Assembly: GCF_002021565.1 (NCBI RefSeq)
Contig: NZ_MSZX01000005.1
Span: 248,027 to 312,026 of the forward strand
DNA: 64,000 nucleotides
Direction: 5' to 3'
Source: Paenibacillus selenitireducens
Lineage (GTDB): Bacteria; Bacillota; Bacilli; Paenibacillales; Paenibacillaceae
Position 1 is the stretch's first letter; each line of letters starts with the position of its first letter. The notes beneath the pieces were generated by a model. It did not search any database, was not told where the DNA came from, and worked only from the letters and a program-made list of their open reading frames with translations. Positions 29,492 to 37,796 of the stretch are shown piece after piece. The position numbers were made by a program, and so were the translations under genes.

Positions 29492-29520
29492 ATAAGTATA
29501 GGGATGAGTTGAGATACGGT

Positions 29521-30267
29521 ATGAAATCATTTGGGGAAACGAATGTCTTGATTACCGGCGGAAGCCGGGGGATCGGAGCAGCGATCGCAGAACGATTTGC
29601 ATCCGTAGGGATGAATGTCGTCATTCACTATCTGAATGCGCATGAAAGTGCAAATGAAGTCGCACGAAATTGTATGAAATACGGGGGGCGGGTTCTTACC
29701 GTCACGGCTGATCTTCGATCTAAGGAACAGCTGCAGCGTATGCTTGAGAAATTGGAAAGTCACAACATGATGCCGGATATTCTTGTGAATAACGCGGGAA
29801 TCGCGCATTATGGCATGCTATCGGATGTCACCGAAGATCAATGGGATGATATGATGTCCATCAATCTCAAAGGAATGTTCTTGTGTACGCAGTTATGTAT
29901 GCCGCACATGATAGCTCAGAAATATGGCCGGATTATCAATGTATCCTCCATATGGGGCATGTCTGGCGCATCGTGTGAAGTGGTCTATTCGACGACGAAA
30001 GGCGGCATGAATGCATTTACCAAAGCTTTAGCCAAGGAATTGGCGCCTTCGGGCGTAACGGTGAATGCAGTAGCTCCTGGTGCGGTAGATACGATGATGT
30101 TGAACAATCTAGATCAACAAGAGAAACAGATGCTTGAAGAGGAAATTCCGCTTGGGCGATTCGCTCAGCCGGAAGAGATTGCTTCGTTGGTATATTTTCT
30201 GGGGTTACCGGAATCTAGCTACATCACGGGCCAAATTATCAGCCCTAACGGCGGTTGGTTAACGTAA
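29521..30267 (+). CDS. ymfI: Short-chain dehydrogenase YmfI, EF-P 5-aminopentanone reductase
   Basis: The 248-residue classical SDR has the NAD(P) motif GGSRGIGAAIAERF, NNAG, the catalytic serine in INVSSIWG and the YxxxK pair in YSTTKGGM. It is FabG-like, but in B. subtilis the homologue in this cluster reduces EF-P-bound 5-aminopentanone to 5-aminopentanol, which helps EF-P rescue ribosomes at polyproline. Assignment follows synteny (yfmF-yfmH-ymfI). ATG 29521 is used; the ribosome site is weak, and a TTG start at 29509 is also open. Confidence 0.85.
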   Translation: MKSFGETNVLITGGSRGIGAAIAERFASVGMNVVIHYLNAHESANEVARNCMKYGGRVLTVTADLRSKEQLQRMLEKLESHNMMPDILVNNAGIAHYGMLSDVTEDQWDDMMSINLKGMFLCTQLCMPHMIAQKYGRIINVSSIWGMSGASCEVVYSTTKGGMNAFTKALAKELAPSGVTVNAVAPGAVDTMMLNNLDQQEKQMLEEEIPLGRFAQPEEIASLVYFLGLPESSYITGQIISPNGGWLT

Positions 30268-30284
30268 CTTAAGAATAATTTCGA

Positions 30285-30305
30285 TTGTAATTGCGCACAT
30301 TACAA
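30285..30305. promoter_or_regulatory. Palindrome before ymfJ
   Basis: TTGTAAT and ATTACAA form a perfect 7+7 inverted repeat with a 7-nt centre that itself contains TGCGCA. It lies 33 bp before the ymfJ start. It does not fit the 17-bp TnrA/GlnR spacing; regulator unknown. Confidence 0.6.
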
Positions 30306-30337
30306 CTGTTGATTATATCAAGAGGAGTGAACAACAG

Positions 30338-30586
30338 ATGTCAGTGCTTGGTAATTACGATAATTGGAAAAACTTCCTTAAGGAACGCGTGCAACAGGCG
30401 AAAGCTGTAGGAATTTCTGATGAAGCAATTGCAAAGTTCGCTTATGAAATAGGAGATTTTCTCGATGAGAAAGTTAGTCCTAAGAATGGGCCTGAGCAAG
30501 CATTAAAAGAGCTGTGGGATGTAGGTTCTGAGCAAGATCGCCAGACCATTGCTCGCTTAATGGTGAAACTTGTAGAAAAAGGATAA
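30338..30586 (+). CDS. ymfJ: DUF3243 protein YmfJ
   Basis: An 82-residue, probably all-helical cytosolic protein of unknown function (DUF3243). The text runs NWKNFLKERVQQAKAVGISD, then GDFLDEKVSPKNGPEQALKEL. It has the same place as ymfJ in the Bacillus ymf cluster. AAGAGGAGTGA precedes the ATG. A hairpin follows it, so it may be a single-gene unit or the end of the yfmF operon. Confidence 0.85.
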   Translation: MSVLGNYDNWKNFLKERVQQAKAVGISDEAIAKFAYEIGDFLDEKVSPKNGPEQALKELWDVGSEQDRQTIARLMVKLVEKG

Positions 30587-30611
30587 TAAAAGCGCAATAG
30601 GTCTAAAGTTG

Positions 30612-30640
30612 GAAAGTCCCCATTCGTGGGGACTTTCTTC
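30612..30640 (+). terminator. Terminator-like hairpin after ymfJ
   Basis: GAAAGTCCCC (30612-30621) pairs perfectly with GGGGACTTTC (30628-30637). Only TTC follows, so it may be a weak terminator or a 3'-end stabiliser. Confidence 0.6.
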
Positions 30641-30733
30641 TAATGTTTTGATGGGTTGCGCTTGCCTTTCGAACTAATTTTATATATGATTAAATCTGAT
30701 TGAAAAACCGCAAAATTAGGCAAAATTTGATAT

Positions 30734-30761
30734 TTGACAGCGAATTTCCTGTTAATATATT
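30734..30761 (+). promoter_or_regulatory. Sigma-A promoter of ymfK
   Basis: Consensus TTGACA (30734-30739) is 16 bp from TATATT (30756-30761), about 35 bp before the ymfK start. Confidence 0.75.
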
Positions 30762-30796
30762 CTAAGACATAACCAATCATGGGGAGTGTGTCGATC

Positions 30797-31561
30797 ATGG
30801 AATATCAGCAATGGTATATGGAGTACAAAATACATAAAAATAGGCCTGGTCTCCTAGGGGATATCGCTTCATTACTCGGTATGCTCGAGGTCAACATATT
30901 AACAATTAATGGTGTTGAAGGAAAAACAAGGGGAATGCTCTTGCAGACGGATGATAATGAGAAGATCAATCTCATGGGTCAGATGCTGAAGAAAGTTGAT
31001 AATATTACCGTTACGGCATTAAGAACGCCGAAATTAGTGGATATATTGGCAGTTCGTCACGGCAGATATATTGAAAGAGACTCAGATGATCATAAAACAT
31101 TTCGTTTTACGAGGGACGAGCTAGGATTGTTGGTTGATTTTCTTGGCGAGATCTTCAAACGGGAGGGGCATCAAGTCATTGGACTCCGAGGCATGCCTCG
31201 TGTTGGCAAGACCGAGTCCATAATTGCAGGCAGCGTTTGTGCGATGAAGCACTGGACATTCGTCTCTTCTACGCTGCTTCGTCAAACGGTGCGCAGTCAA
31301 CTTTCGGAAGAAGAAATTAACCCGAACAATGTATTCATCATCGACGGTATCGTAAGTACGATTCGTTCGAATGAGAAGCACTATCATTTGCTTGAAGACA
31401 TTATGAAAATGCCAAGTACCAAGGTGATCGAGCATCCTGATATTTTCATGCGTGAAACCCAGTACGGGCCGCAAGATTTCGATTACATTATTGAACTGCG
31501 CAATACCCCAGAAGAAGAAATAACTTACGAAACATTTACTGTGAATTACAATGATTTCTAA
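30797..31561 (+). CDS. ymfK: DUF3388 protein YmfK with ACT-like domain and P-loop-like motif
   Basis: A 254-residue protein of unknown function. Residues about 5-75 resemble an ACT/small-ligand domain (KNRPGLLGDIASLLGMLEVN), and residues about 133-140 read GMPRVGKT, which fits GxxxxGKT, the nucleotide-binding P-loop. A later FIIDG could be a Walker B-like strand. So a ligand-sensing NTPase is possible but unproven. ATG 30797 is 10 nt after GGGGAG; an in-frame ATG at 30779 precedes that site and is less likely. It is found at this position in other Bacillales. Confidence 0.83.
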   Translation: MEYQQWYMEYKIHKNRPGLLGDIASLLGMLEVNILTINGVEGKTRGMLLQTDDNEKINLMGQMLKKVDNITVTALRTPKLVDILAVRHGRYIERDSDDHKTFRFTRDELGLLVDFLGEIFKREGHQVIGLRGMPRVGKTESIIAGSVCAMKHWTFVSSTLLRQTVRSQLSEEEINPNNVFIIDGIVSTIRSNEKHYHLLEDIMKMPSTKVIEHPDIFMRETQYGPQDFDYIIELRNTPEEEITYETFTVNYNDF

Positions 31562-31621
31562 TGTATAACACGCATTCATCCATAATCATGATGATAAATA
31601 TTTAATAACGGAGGTGAGGAT

Positions 31622-32542
31622 GTGTCGAATTTAGGAGATTTATTAAGAAATGCACGATTAGAAAAAGGAATGTCACTCGACGAGATACAAGAACTAACCA
31701 AAATTCGGAAGCGCTATTTAGAAGCGATTGAAGATGGCGATTATAAAGTGCTGCCAGGCAACTTCTATGTACGCGCTTTTGTGAAAACATATGCCGAAAC
31801 TCTAGGGCTAGATTCTGATGAAATTGTACAAATGTATAAGAGTGACATTCCAGAACCGATTTCCGAGTCGGTTTCCGTAGAGCCTATTATTCAGAAACGT
31901 CGTCGCTCAGAACGCCAGCGTCAAGCTAGTGCGAGTAAGTGGATTACGTCTGTGTTAATGTGGCTGTTCTTGATCTTGATTGTCGTCGTGGTTTACTTCT
32001 TCTACATTCATAATGCGAAACCGAGTGGTGAAAAAGTAGATACCGAGACGCCTATTACACAAGATAAGAAGCCTCCGACGACACCGACGGATCAGTCAGG
32101 AACTGGAGAGACAACTCCACCTGAGACAACAACGCCGGAAACTACACAGCCGCCAGTTGAACAACAGATTGTGGCTCCAACATTAGTTCCGAGCGGAAAA
32201 ATCGGTAAAGCGAATAAGGTCAAAGTCCAAACGACATCTACAGAACCGATCAAAGTGGAAATTACAGCAACGGGCGGAAGCAGCTGGTTGAATGTATACA
32301 AGAAAGTGTATCAAGGTGAGAAGCTGTACGATGCGAACTTGGCAGATGGCGAAACACAGACTTTCGAATTGGGTGAAGGTTTATATATTCGTCTGAATCG
32401 TCCCGATTATTTGGAGATTAAAGTGAATGGTGTTGTCTTGGAAGACAGCAACAAAGCTGCCGCAGAGCGTTTTGTTCTTCAACCTGAAGTAATAGCGCCA
32501 GCCAATGGAACAGACACGACTACAGGCACTTCCGGTCAGTAG
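31622..32542 (+). CDS. rodZ: RodZ-type membrane protein with Xre-family HTH (YmfM)
   Basis: The 306-residue bitopic protein links the MreB cytoskeleton to the cell-wall elongation machinery. Residues 3-70 form the HTH_25 domain (GDLLRNARLEKGMSLDEI, then TKIRKRYLEAIEDGDY), a basic patch (QKRRRSERQRQ) precedes a single membrane helix at about 103-128, then a T/P-rich linker and a C-terminal beta domain (195-290; RodZ_C/DUF4115). The GTG start follows GGAGGTGAGGAT. Whether the HTH binds DNA or only MreB is not evident. Confidence 0.9.
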   Translation: MSNLGDLLRNARLEKGMSLDEIQELTKIRKRYLEAIEDGDYKVLPGNFYVRAFVKTYAETLGLDSDEIVQMYKSDIPEPISESVSVEPIIQKRRRSERQRQASASKWITSVLMWLFLILIVVVVYFFYIHNAKPSGEKVDTETPITQDKKPPTTPTDQSGTGETTPPETTTPETTQPPVEQQIVAPTLVPSGKIGKANKVKVQTTSTEPIKVEITATGGSSWLNVYKKVYQGEKLYDANLADGETQTFELGEGLYIRLNRPDYLEIKVNGVVLEDSNKAAAERFVLQPEVIAPANGTDTTTGTSGQ

Positions 32543-32574
32543 TTTGATGTTTTGTAGGGAAGGAGTTAATTGGA

Positions 32575-33066
32575 ATGAGCTCTGAAAATTCATTTGATAT
32601 CGTTTCGAAGTTAGATATGCAGGAAATGAACAATGCGATTAATCAGGCGGAAAAAGAAATTGCCACACGCTTTGATTTCAAAGGTAGTAAGAGCAGTATG
32701 AAGCTGGAAAAAGAAGAGTTGACGATCATTTCCGACGATGATTTTAAGCTGGAAAATGTGCTGGATATTTTGAAGTCCAAAATGGCGAAGCGCGGTTTGA
32801 CACTTAAAAACTTGGAATATGGAAAGATCGAGCCAGCATCATCAGGTACCGTGAGACAGAAAATAAAATTGAAGTCCGGTATTGATCAAGATAATGCGAA
32901 AAAAATCAACATTCTCATCCGGGATTCGAAGATTAAAGTGAAAAGCCAGATTCAAGGCGATCAAATTCGGGTTACCGCCAAAAGTAAAGATGATTTGCAA
33001 GCGGTCATTCAATTACTGCGCAAAGCGGACCTTCCGCTTGATTTGCAGTTCACAAATTTAAAATAA
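32575..33066 (+). CDS. yajQ: YajQ family nucleotide-binding protein
   Basis: A 163-residue cytosolic protein with the YajQ (DUF520) double ferredoxin-like fold: [20 protein letters not shown] at the start, [13 protein letters not shown], and [11 protein letters not shown] near the end with [11 protein letters not shown]. Homologues bind nucleotides, and one in Xanthomonas binds cyclic di-GMP; function here is unknown. AAGGAG precedes the ATG, 32 bp after rodZ. Confidence 0.93.
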   Translation: MSSENSFDIVSKLDMQEMNNAINQAEKEIATRFDFKGSKSSMKLEKEELTIISDDDFKLENVLDILKSKMAKRGLTLKNLEYGKIEPASSGTVRQKIKLKSGIDQDNAKKINILIRDSKIKVKSQIQGDQIRVTAKSKDDLQAVIQLLRKADLPLDLQFTNLK

Positions 33067-33074
33067 TTTCCAAA

Positions 33075-33124
33075 AACAACCTCGGTCATGAGATAGTATC
33101 TCTTGTCGAGGTTGTTACAATTTT
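33075..33124 (+). terminator. Terminator-like hairpin after yajQ
   Basis: AACAACCTCG (33075-33084) pairs with CGAGGTTGTT (33107-33116), with an inner GAGAT/ATCTC stem; ACAATTTT follows. The tail is imperfect. Confidence 0.6.
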
Positions 33125-33152
33125 GACACCGGTTTAACGATTGTATTATACT
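33123..33152 (+). promoter_or_regulatory. Sigma-A promoter of rimO
   Basis: TTGACA (33123-33128) is 18 bp from TATACT (33147-33152), about 50 bp before the rimO start. Confidence 0.75.
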
Positions 33153-33202
33153 GAGTTAGATATAGAGAATGATTGCGCATAGGTATGGGGGATGCATAAC
33201 AA

Positions 33203-34531
33203 ATGACTGAGAAAATTAAAATCGTAACGTTGGGTTGCGAGAAGAACCTTGTGGATTCAGAGATTATGTCAGGTCTTATTCATGAACGGGGCTATTCTGT
33301 AGTTGAAAATAATGAAGAAGCGACCGTTATTATTGTGAATACATGCGGATTTATCGACGCTGCAAAGGAAGAATCGGTAAATACCATCTTAGATTTGGCA
33401 GAGCTCAAAGAAACAGCGAACTTGAAAGCATTGATCGTATCGGGATGTTTAACACAACGCTATAAAGAGCAACTTATGGAAGAAATGCCGGAGATCGACG
33501 GGATCGTCGGTACAGGTGATTTCGACAAAATTAATGATATTGTAGATGAAGCATTACGCGGATCGAAGCCGATTCTTGTCGGTAATCCGGTGTTTAATTA
33601 CGATCAGAAGCTTCCTCGAAGAATGTCTACGCCACGGTTTACGACCTATGTGAAAATTGCTGAAGGCTGTGATAACGCATGTACGTTCTGCAGCATTCCA
33701 ATTATGCGTGGTAAATTCCGCAGCCGTTCCATCGAATCCGTCATTGGAGAAGTGGAGCAGCTTGCAGCTCAAGGTGTCAAAGAAGTTAGTCTTATTGCGC
33801 AAGATTCGACGAACTATGGAACGGATTTGTATGATCAATTTATGCTTCCGACATTAATGAATAAAGTCAGTGAAGTACCAGGTATTGAATGGGTAAGATT
33901 ACACTATGCTTATCCCGGATTTTTCACAGATGAGCTCATTGATGTGATTGCGGATAACCCCAAAATTTGTAAGTATATCGATATGCCGTTACAGCATAGT
34001 GAAGATAGCGTGCTGAAGCGGATGCGTCGTCCAGGTAGACAACGTGATACGAGAGAATTGGTTGCCAAAATTCGTGCTCGTATTCCTAATGTTTCTTTAC
34101 GTACGTCATTGATTGTTGGTTTCCCTGGTGAAACAGATCAAGATTTTGAGAATCTATGCGAATTTGTACGGGATATTAAATTTGATCGCATGGGCGTATT
34201 CACGTATTCGAGTGAAGAAGGTACACCGGCAACACGTCTACCGGATCACGTAGATGAAGACGTAAAAGAATATCGTGCAAATACATTAATGGAGATTCAA
34301 CGTCAAATCTCGAATGATGTTAGCGGTAAGCATATCGGACAGGTATTGGACGTACTTGTTGAAAGATATGAAGGCCGTAATGATGTATACGTTGGGCGCT
34401 CACAATTCGATGCACCTGAAATTGATGGTGAAGTGTTTATTACAAATTGTAAAGTAAGCATTGGAGAAATTACGAAGGTTCGTATCACACATGCTTATGA
34501 GTTTGACCTATCTGGGGAGGGTGTCTCTTGA
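33203..34531 (+). CDS. rimO: Ribosomal protein uS12 methylthiotransferase RimO
   Basis: The 442-residue radical-SAM enzyme adds a methylthio group to an aspartate of S12. It has the N-terminal UPF0004 domain with three cluster cysteines (C in TLGCEKNLVDSE, NTCGFID and SGCLTQRY), the radical-SAM motif C156-DNA-C160-TF-C163 and a C-terminal TRAM domain (about 375-438). RimO rather than MiaB is supported by SEIMSG and FIDAAKEES text. It overlaps pgsA by 4 bp. GGGGGATG precedes the ATG. Confidence 0.95.
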   Translation: MTEKIKIVTLGCEKNLVDSEIMSGLIHERGYSVVENNEEATVIIVNTCGFIDAAKEESVNTILDLAELKETANLKALIVSGCLTQRYKEQLMEEMPEIDGIVGTGDFDKINDIVDEALRGSKPILVGNPVFNYDQKLPRRMSTPRFTTYVKIAEGCDNACTFCSIPIMRGKFRSRSIESVIGEVEQLAAQGVKEVSLIAQDSTNYGTDLYDQFMLPTLMNKVSEVPGIEWVRLHYAYPGFFTDELIDVIADNPKICKYIDMPLQHSEDSVLKRMRRPGRQRDTRELVAKIRARIPNVSLRTSLIVGFPGETDQDFENLCEFVRDIKFDRMGVFTYSSEEGTPATRLPDHVDEDVKEYRANTLMEIQRQISNDVSGKHIGQVLDVLVERYEGRNDVYVGRSQFDAPEIDGEVFITNCKVSIGEITKVRITHAYEFDLSGEGVS

Positions 34532-35118
34532 ATCTCGCCAATAAAATCACTTTAGCTCGTATTTTTCTCGTGCCGATCATAATGTTTTTCTTGTTGGTTA
34601 ATTTTAATTACTTTCCTGAAATTCATATGGAAAGTTTCCAAATTAATTATAATCAAATTATTGCTGCGTTAATTTTTATTATTGCAGCGAGCACGGACGG
34701 GCTCGATGGATATATTGCACGCAGCCGCAAAATGGTTACGAATTTAGGCAAATTACTAGATCCTTTAGCGGATAAGTTGCTTGTCGCAGCTGTACTCATT
34801 TCACTCGTTGAAATGGGCAAATGTGATGCGTGGATCGCGATTGTAATTATTAGTCGTGAGTTTGCTGTAACAGGGTTGCGACAAATCGCTTTATTAGAGG
34901 GAGCGGTTGTAGCGGCGAGTAAATGGGGCAAAATTAAAACCGTGACACAAATCACAGCCATCATCCTGATGCTGTTGAACAATTTTCCGTTCCAATTCAT
35001 TGGTGTTCGAGTGGATTTGATTATGATGTGGATTGCTGCATTAGTAACCGTCTATTCGGGAATAGATTATTTTGTCAAAAATAAAAATGTACTTCACTTT
35101 TCAGACAAAAAACAATAG
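34528..35118 (+). CDS. pgsA: CDP-diacylglycerol--glycerol-3-phosphate 3-phosphatidyltransferase
   Basis: The 196-residue integral membrane enzyme makes phosphatidylglycerol phosphate. The CDP-alcohol phosphotransferase motif is complete: DG, AR, G and two aspartates, in DGLDGYIARS and GKLLDPLADK (about residues 52-81). Several membrane helices follow. The TTG start overlaps the rimO stop, giving translational coupling. Its stop codon lies within the stem of the terminator that follows. Confidence 0.95.
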   Translation: MNLANKITLARIFLVPIIMFFLLVNFNYFPEIHMESFQINYNQIIAALIFIIAASTDGLDGYIARSRKMVTNLGKLLDPLADKLLVAAVLISLVEMGKCDAWIAIVIISREFAVTGLRQIALLEGAVVAASKWGKIKTVTQITAIILMLLNNFPFQFIGVRVDLIMMWIAALVTVYSGIDYFVKNKNVLHFSDKKQ

Positions 35119-35136
35119 GCATGCCTATTGTTTTTT
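35107..35136. terminator. Perfect 30-bp palindromic terminator overlapping the pgsA stop
   Basis: AAAAAACAATAGGCA (35107-35121) is the exact reverse complement of 35122-35136. It gives an 11-12 bp stem with A and T tails on both sides, so it could act in both directions. Confidence 0.88.
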
Positions 35137-35178
35137 GCTCTTCATACATAAGTGGGAATGAATAAGGGGGAAACGGTT

Positions 35179-36444
35179 ATGAAAGCAGAAATAATTGCAG
35201 TCGGAACAGAGTTGCTATTAGGTCAGATTGTGAATTCGAATGCGCAGTATCTATCTCAAGAACTCGCTGCATTAGGCATTGATGTCTATTATCAGACGGT
35301 GGTTGGAGATAACTTAAAAAGGTTGCAGCGCGCCATTGAAATTGCACGCGAGCGGGCAGATCTTGTTATTTTTACCGGTGGTATTGGTCCAACGCAAGAT
35401 GATTTGACGAAGGATGCTCTTGCTGGCTTGCTGGGCCGTTCTCTTCACATTCATCAGCCATCCATGGATCTAATTGAACAGTTCTTTAGCAGCCGCGGTG
35501 CACACATGGTAGAGAGCAACCGCAGACAAGCGCTTATGATCGAGGGCAGCGAGCCTCTAGCAAATGCAACGGGACTTGCGGTGGGTAACGCGATAGCACA
35601 AGATGGAACGTACTATATTCTATTACCTGGTCCTCCGAAAGAAATGAAGCCCATGTTCCAACAGGAAGCAACGAAATGGCTGAGAGAACATGCGTTAACC
35701 AATGAGCAACCCTTGTATTCGAGAATGTTAAAATTTGCGGGGATCGGTGAATCTTCTTTAGAAGCGCAGCTTATCGATCTTATTGAAGTTCAGCAGGATA
35801 CGACGATAGCTCCCTATGCCAAAGAAGGGGAAGTAACGATACGTGTATCGACCAAAGCAGATTCAGAAGCAGAGGCGCAAGAAAAGTTGGCCGAGGTTGT
35901 GACAGAAATTCGAAATCGCTTATCAGACCATCTCTATGCGACTGTAGATGTACCTATCGAGAAAATTATCGTGGATCGTATGAGTGAACTTGGGGTTACT
36001 TTAGCTGCGGCTGAGAGCTGCACTGGCGGACTACTGGCGGAGTTAATCACGGCGATTCCAGGCAGTTCCCACATGTTTAACGGTGGAATCGTATGTTATT
36101 CCAATGCGATGAAGGAGAAGCTGTTGAATGTTCCTGCAACATTGCTAGAGGGTCCTGAAGCACCGGGGGCGGTTAGTGCCGAAGTCGCTGTGGTGTTAGC
36201 TGAGCAAATGCGAATCGTGGCCAATTCAGACTTCGGTGTCGGGATCACGGGTGTTGCTGGTCCGGGTAGCTCTGAACGCAAACCGGCCGGGCTTGTATAT
36301 GTTGCTATTGCCCATAAAGGTGAACCTACATTAGTTCTGAAGCTTCAGCTATCAGGCGGACGCGAGATCATTCGTTTGCGTTCTGTAAAGACGGTATTGT
36401 ATCATTTATGGCGTAAGTTGAACGAGTTAACTTCCAAGCAGTGA
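35179..36444 (+). CDS. cinA: CinA: competence/damage-inducible protein, nicotinamide-nucleotide deamidase type
   Basis: The 421-residue protein has an N-terminal MoaB/COG1058 domain (AEIIAVGTELLLGQIVN, FTGGIGPTQDDLTKD, LLPGPPKEM; about 1-170) and a C-terminal PncC-type domain (about 260-415) with AAESCTGGLLAELIT and GVAGPGSSERKPAGLVYVAI. Known family activities are NMN deamidation and ADP-ribose pyrophosphatase; cinA-recA linkage is common in Firmicutes, where cinA is induced in competence. ATG 35179 is 8 nt after AAGGGGG. Confidence 0.93.
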   Translation: MKAEIIAVGTELLLGQIVNSNAQYLSQELAALGIDVYYQTVVGDNLKRLQRAIEIARERADLVIFTGGIGPTQDDLTKDALAGLLGRSLHIHQPSMDLIEQFFSSRGAHMVESNRRQALMIEGSEPLANATGLAVGNAIAQDGTYYILLPGPPKEMKPMFQQEATKWLREHALTNEQPLYSRMLKFAGIGESSLEAQLIDLIEVQQDTTIAPYAKEGEVTIRVSTKADSEAEAQEKLAEVVTEIRNRLSDHLYATVDVPIEKIIVDRMSELGVTLAAAESCTGGLLAELITAIPGSSHMFNGGIVCYSNAMKEKLLNVPATLLEGPEAPGAVSAEVAVVLAEQMRIVANSDFGVGITGVAGPGSSERKPAGLVYVAIAHKGEPTLVLKLQLSGGREIIRLRSVKTVLYHLWRKLNELTSKQ

Positions 36445-36481
36445 ATATCATCTAGAATTGGAATGTTATTGGTGGAAGCTC

Positions 36482-36510
36482 TTGAAATTTACATTTCGAA
36501 CTCGTATAAT
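36482..36510 (+). promoter_or_regulatory. Strong sigma-A promoter upstream of recA (short RNA)
   Basis: TTGAAA (36482-36487) is 17 bp from TATAAT (36505-36510). Transcription from about 36517 would meet the terminator at 36531-36564. Confidence 0.7.
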
Positions 36511-36530
36511 AAGACTAAGTTTAACGGAAG

Positions 36531-36564
36531 AACCGTAGCGAAGAGTCCCTTTGCTGCGGTTTTT
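36531..36564 (+). terminator. Terminator before recA
   Basis: AACCGTAGCGAA (36531-36542) pairs, with two G-T pairs, with TTTGCTGCGGTT (36550-36561), then TTT. It may end cinA transcripts and also the short RNA from the 36482 promoter. Confidence 0.75.
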
Positions 36565-36609
36565 CGCGTTCACATCCATCCATTTCATGAACGTATGCTG
36601 CAAAAAAAA

Positions 36610-36623
36610 CGAATGTATGTTCG
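36610..36623. promoter_or_regulatory. LexA (SOS) box of recA
   Basis: CGAATGTATGTTCG matches the Bacillus LexA consensus CGAACnnnnGTTCG with one change. It stands 9 bp before the putative recA -35. Confidence 0.8.
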
Positions 36624-36632
36624 AAAAAACAC

Positions 36633-36661
36633 TTGGCAAAGGAACAAAAACAAGTTATCAT
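36633..36661 (+). promoter_or_regulatory. recA promoter
   Basis: TTGGCA (36633-36638) is 17 bp from TATCAT (36656-36661), about 31 bp before the TTG start of recA. Confidence 0.6.
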
Positions 36662-36692
36662 GATACTATAAATGAAAAAGGAAGTGAGTTCA

Positions 36693-37739
36693 TTGTCAGA
36701 TCGTCGCGCTGCGTTAGAAATGGCTTTACGTAATATTGAGAAACAATTCGGTAAAGGTTCGATCATGAAACTGGGCGAGTCCACACACATGCAGGTGGAA
36801 GTGGTACCGAGCGGATCTTTGGCGTTAGATATTGCACTTGGAATTGGCGGCTTCCCGCGCGGAAGAGTTATTGAAGTATATGGACCGGAATCTTCAGGTA
36901 AAACCACGGTAGCGCTGCATGCCATTGCAGAAGTTCAGAAGACAGGTGGAACAGCTGCTTTTATCGATGCGGAGCATGCATTGGATCCGTTATATGCAAG
37001 CAAATTGGGCGTTAACATCGATGAATTGCTCTTATCCCAACCGGATACAGGAGAACAAGCATTGGAAATCGCAGAGGCACTCGTGCGAAGCGGCGCGGTT
37101 GATATTATTGTCATTGACTCCGTTGCAGCACTTGTACCGAAGGCTGAGATAGAAGGAGACATGGGGGATTCCCACGTTGGTCTTCAAGCTCGTCTGATGT
37201 CTCAAGCACTTCGTAAATTGTCTGGTGCCATCAGCAAATCGAAGACGATCGCTATCTTTATCAACCAGCTTCGTGAGAAAGTTGGCGTCATGTTCGGTAA
37301 CCCCGAGACAACACCGGGTGGACGAGCATTGAAATTCTATTCTACGGTTCGTCTGGATGTAAGACGTGTTGAGACGATTAAACAAGGTAATGATATGGTT
37401 GGTAACCGTACAAGAATCAAAGTCGTGAAGAACAAGGTAGCGCCTCCGTTCAAACAAGCTGACATTGATATTATGTATGGCGAAGGGATCTCACGTGAAG
37501 GCAGCATTATCGATATCGGAACGGAAATGGATATCGTGAACAAGAGTGGTGCGTGGTATTCCTACGAGAATGAGCGCCTAGGCCAAGGTCGTGAGAATTC
37601 GAAGCAATACTTGAAAGAAAATGCAGAAATAGCGAATGTCATTGAGAACAAAATTCGGGAAGCAAGCCAACTTTCAACGATTGTTCCTGCGAACTTAGCT
37701 GGACAAGAAGAAGAGGAAGACTTCGAATTAGAAGACTAA
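36693..37739 (+). CDS. recA: Recombinase RecA
   Basis: The 348-residue recombinase drives strand exchange and LexA self-cleavage. Visible features are [23 protein letters not shown] near the N-terminus, Walker [10 protein letters not shown], the Walker B strand [11 protein letters not shown], loop region [19 protein letters not shown] and an acidic C-terminal tail. TTG 36693 is chosen (AAGGAAGTGAG just before it, protein starting SDRRAALEM as in relatives); ATG 36672 would add seven residues and use no good site. No intein. LexA control is expected. Confidence 0.97.
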   Translation: MSDRRAALEMALRNIEKQFGKGSIMKLGESTHMQVEVVPSGSLALDIALGIGGFPRGRVIEVYGPESSGKTTVALHAIAEVQKTGGTAAFIDAEHALDPLYASKLGVNIDELLLSQPDTGEQALEIAEALVRSGAVDIIVIDSVAALVPKAEIEGDMGDSHVGLQARLMSQALRKLSGAISKSKTIAIFINQLREKVGVMFGNPETTPGGRALKFYSTVRLDVRRVETIKQGNDMVGNRTRIKVVKNKVAPPFKQADIDIMYGEGISREGSIIDIGTEMDIVNKSGAWYSYENERLGQGRENSKQYLKENAEIANVIENKIREASQLSTIVPANLAGQEEEEDFELED

Positions 37740-37743
37740 TTCC

Positions 37744-37777
37744 AATAAGCCCCCTTAACCATAAGGGGGCTTATTTC
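37744..37777 (+). terminator. Terminator between recA and recX
   Basis: AATAAGCCCCCTTA (37744-37757) pairs perfectly with TAAGGGGGCTTATT (37762-37775). It would reduce but may not abolish read-through to recX, a known way to hold RecX below RecA. Confidence 0.82.
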
Positions 37778-37796
37778 TTAACAAGGAGGAGTGCAC

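Noticed and set aside
30285-30305. TnrA/GlnR site before ymfJ
   Set aside because: TGT and ACA half-sites are present, but the spacing gives 19 bp rather than the 17-bp consensus.
36463-36663. 66-codon + strand frame upstream of recA
   Set aside because: It spans a promoter, a terminator hairpin and the LexA box, has a weak ribosome site, and its basic C-terminus looks like non-coding translation.
37744-37777. recX as part of an uninterrupted recA operon
   Set aside because: A strong perfect hairpin separates the genes, so simple cotranscription is unlikely; partial read-through is the better reading.
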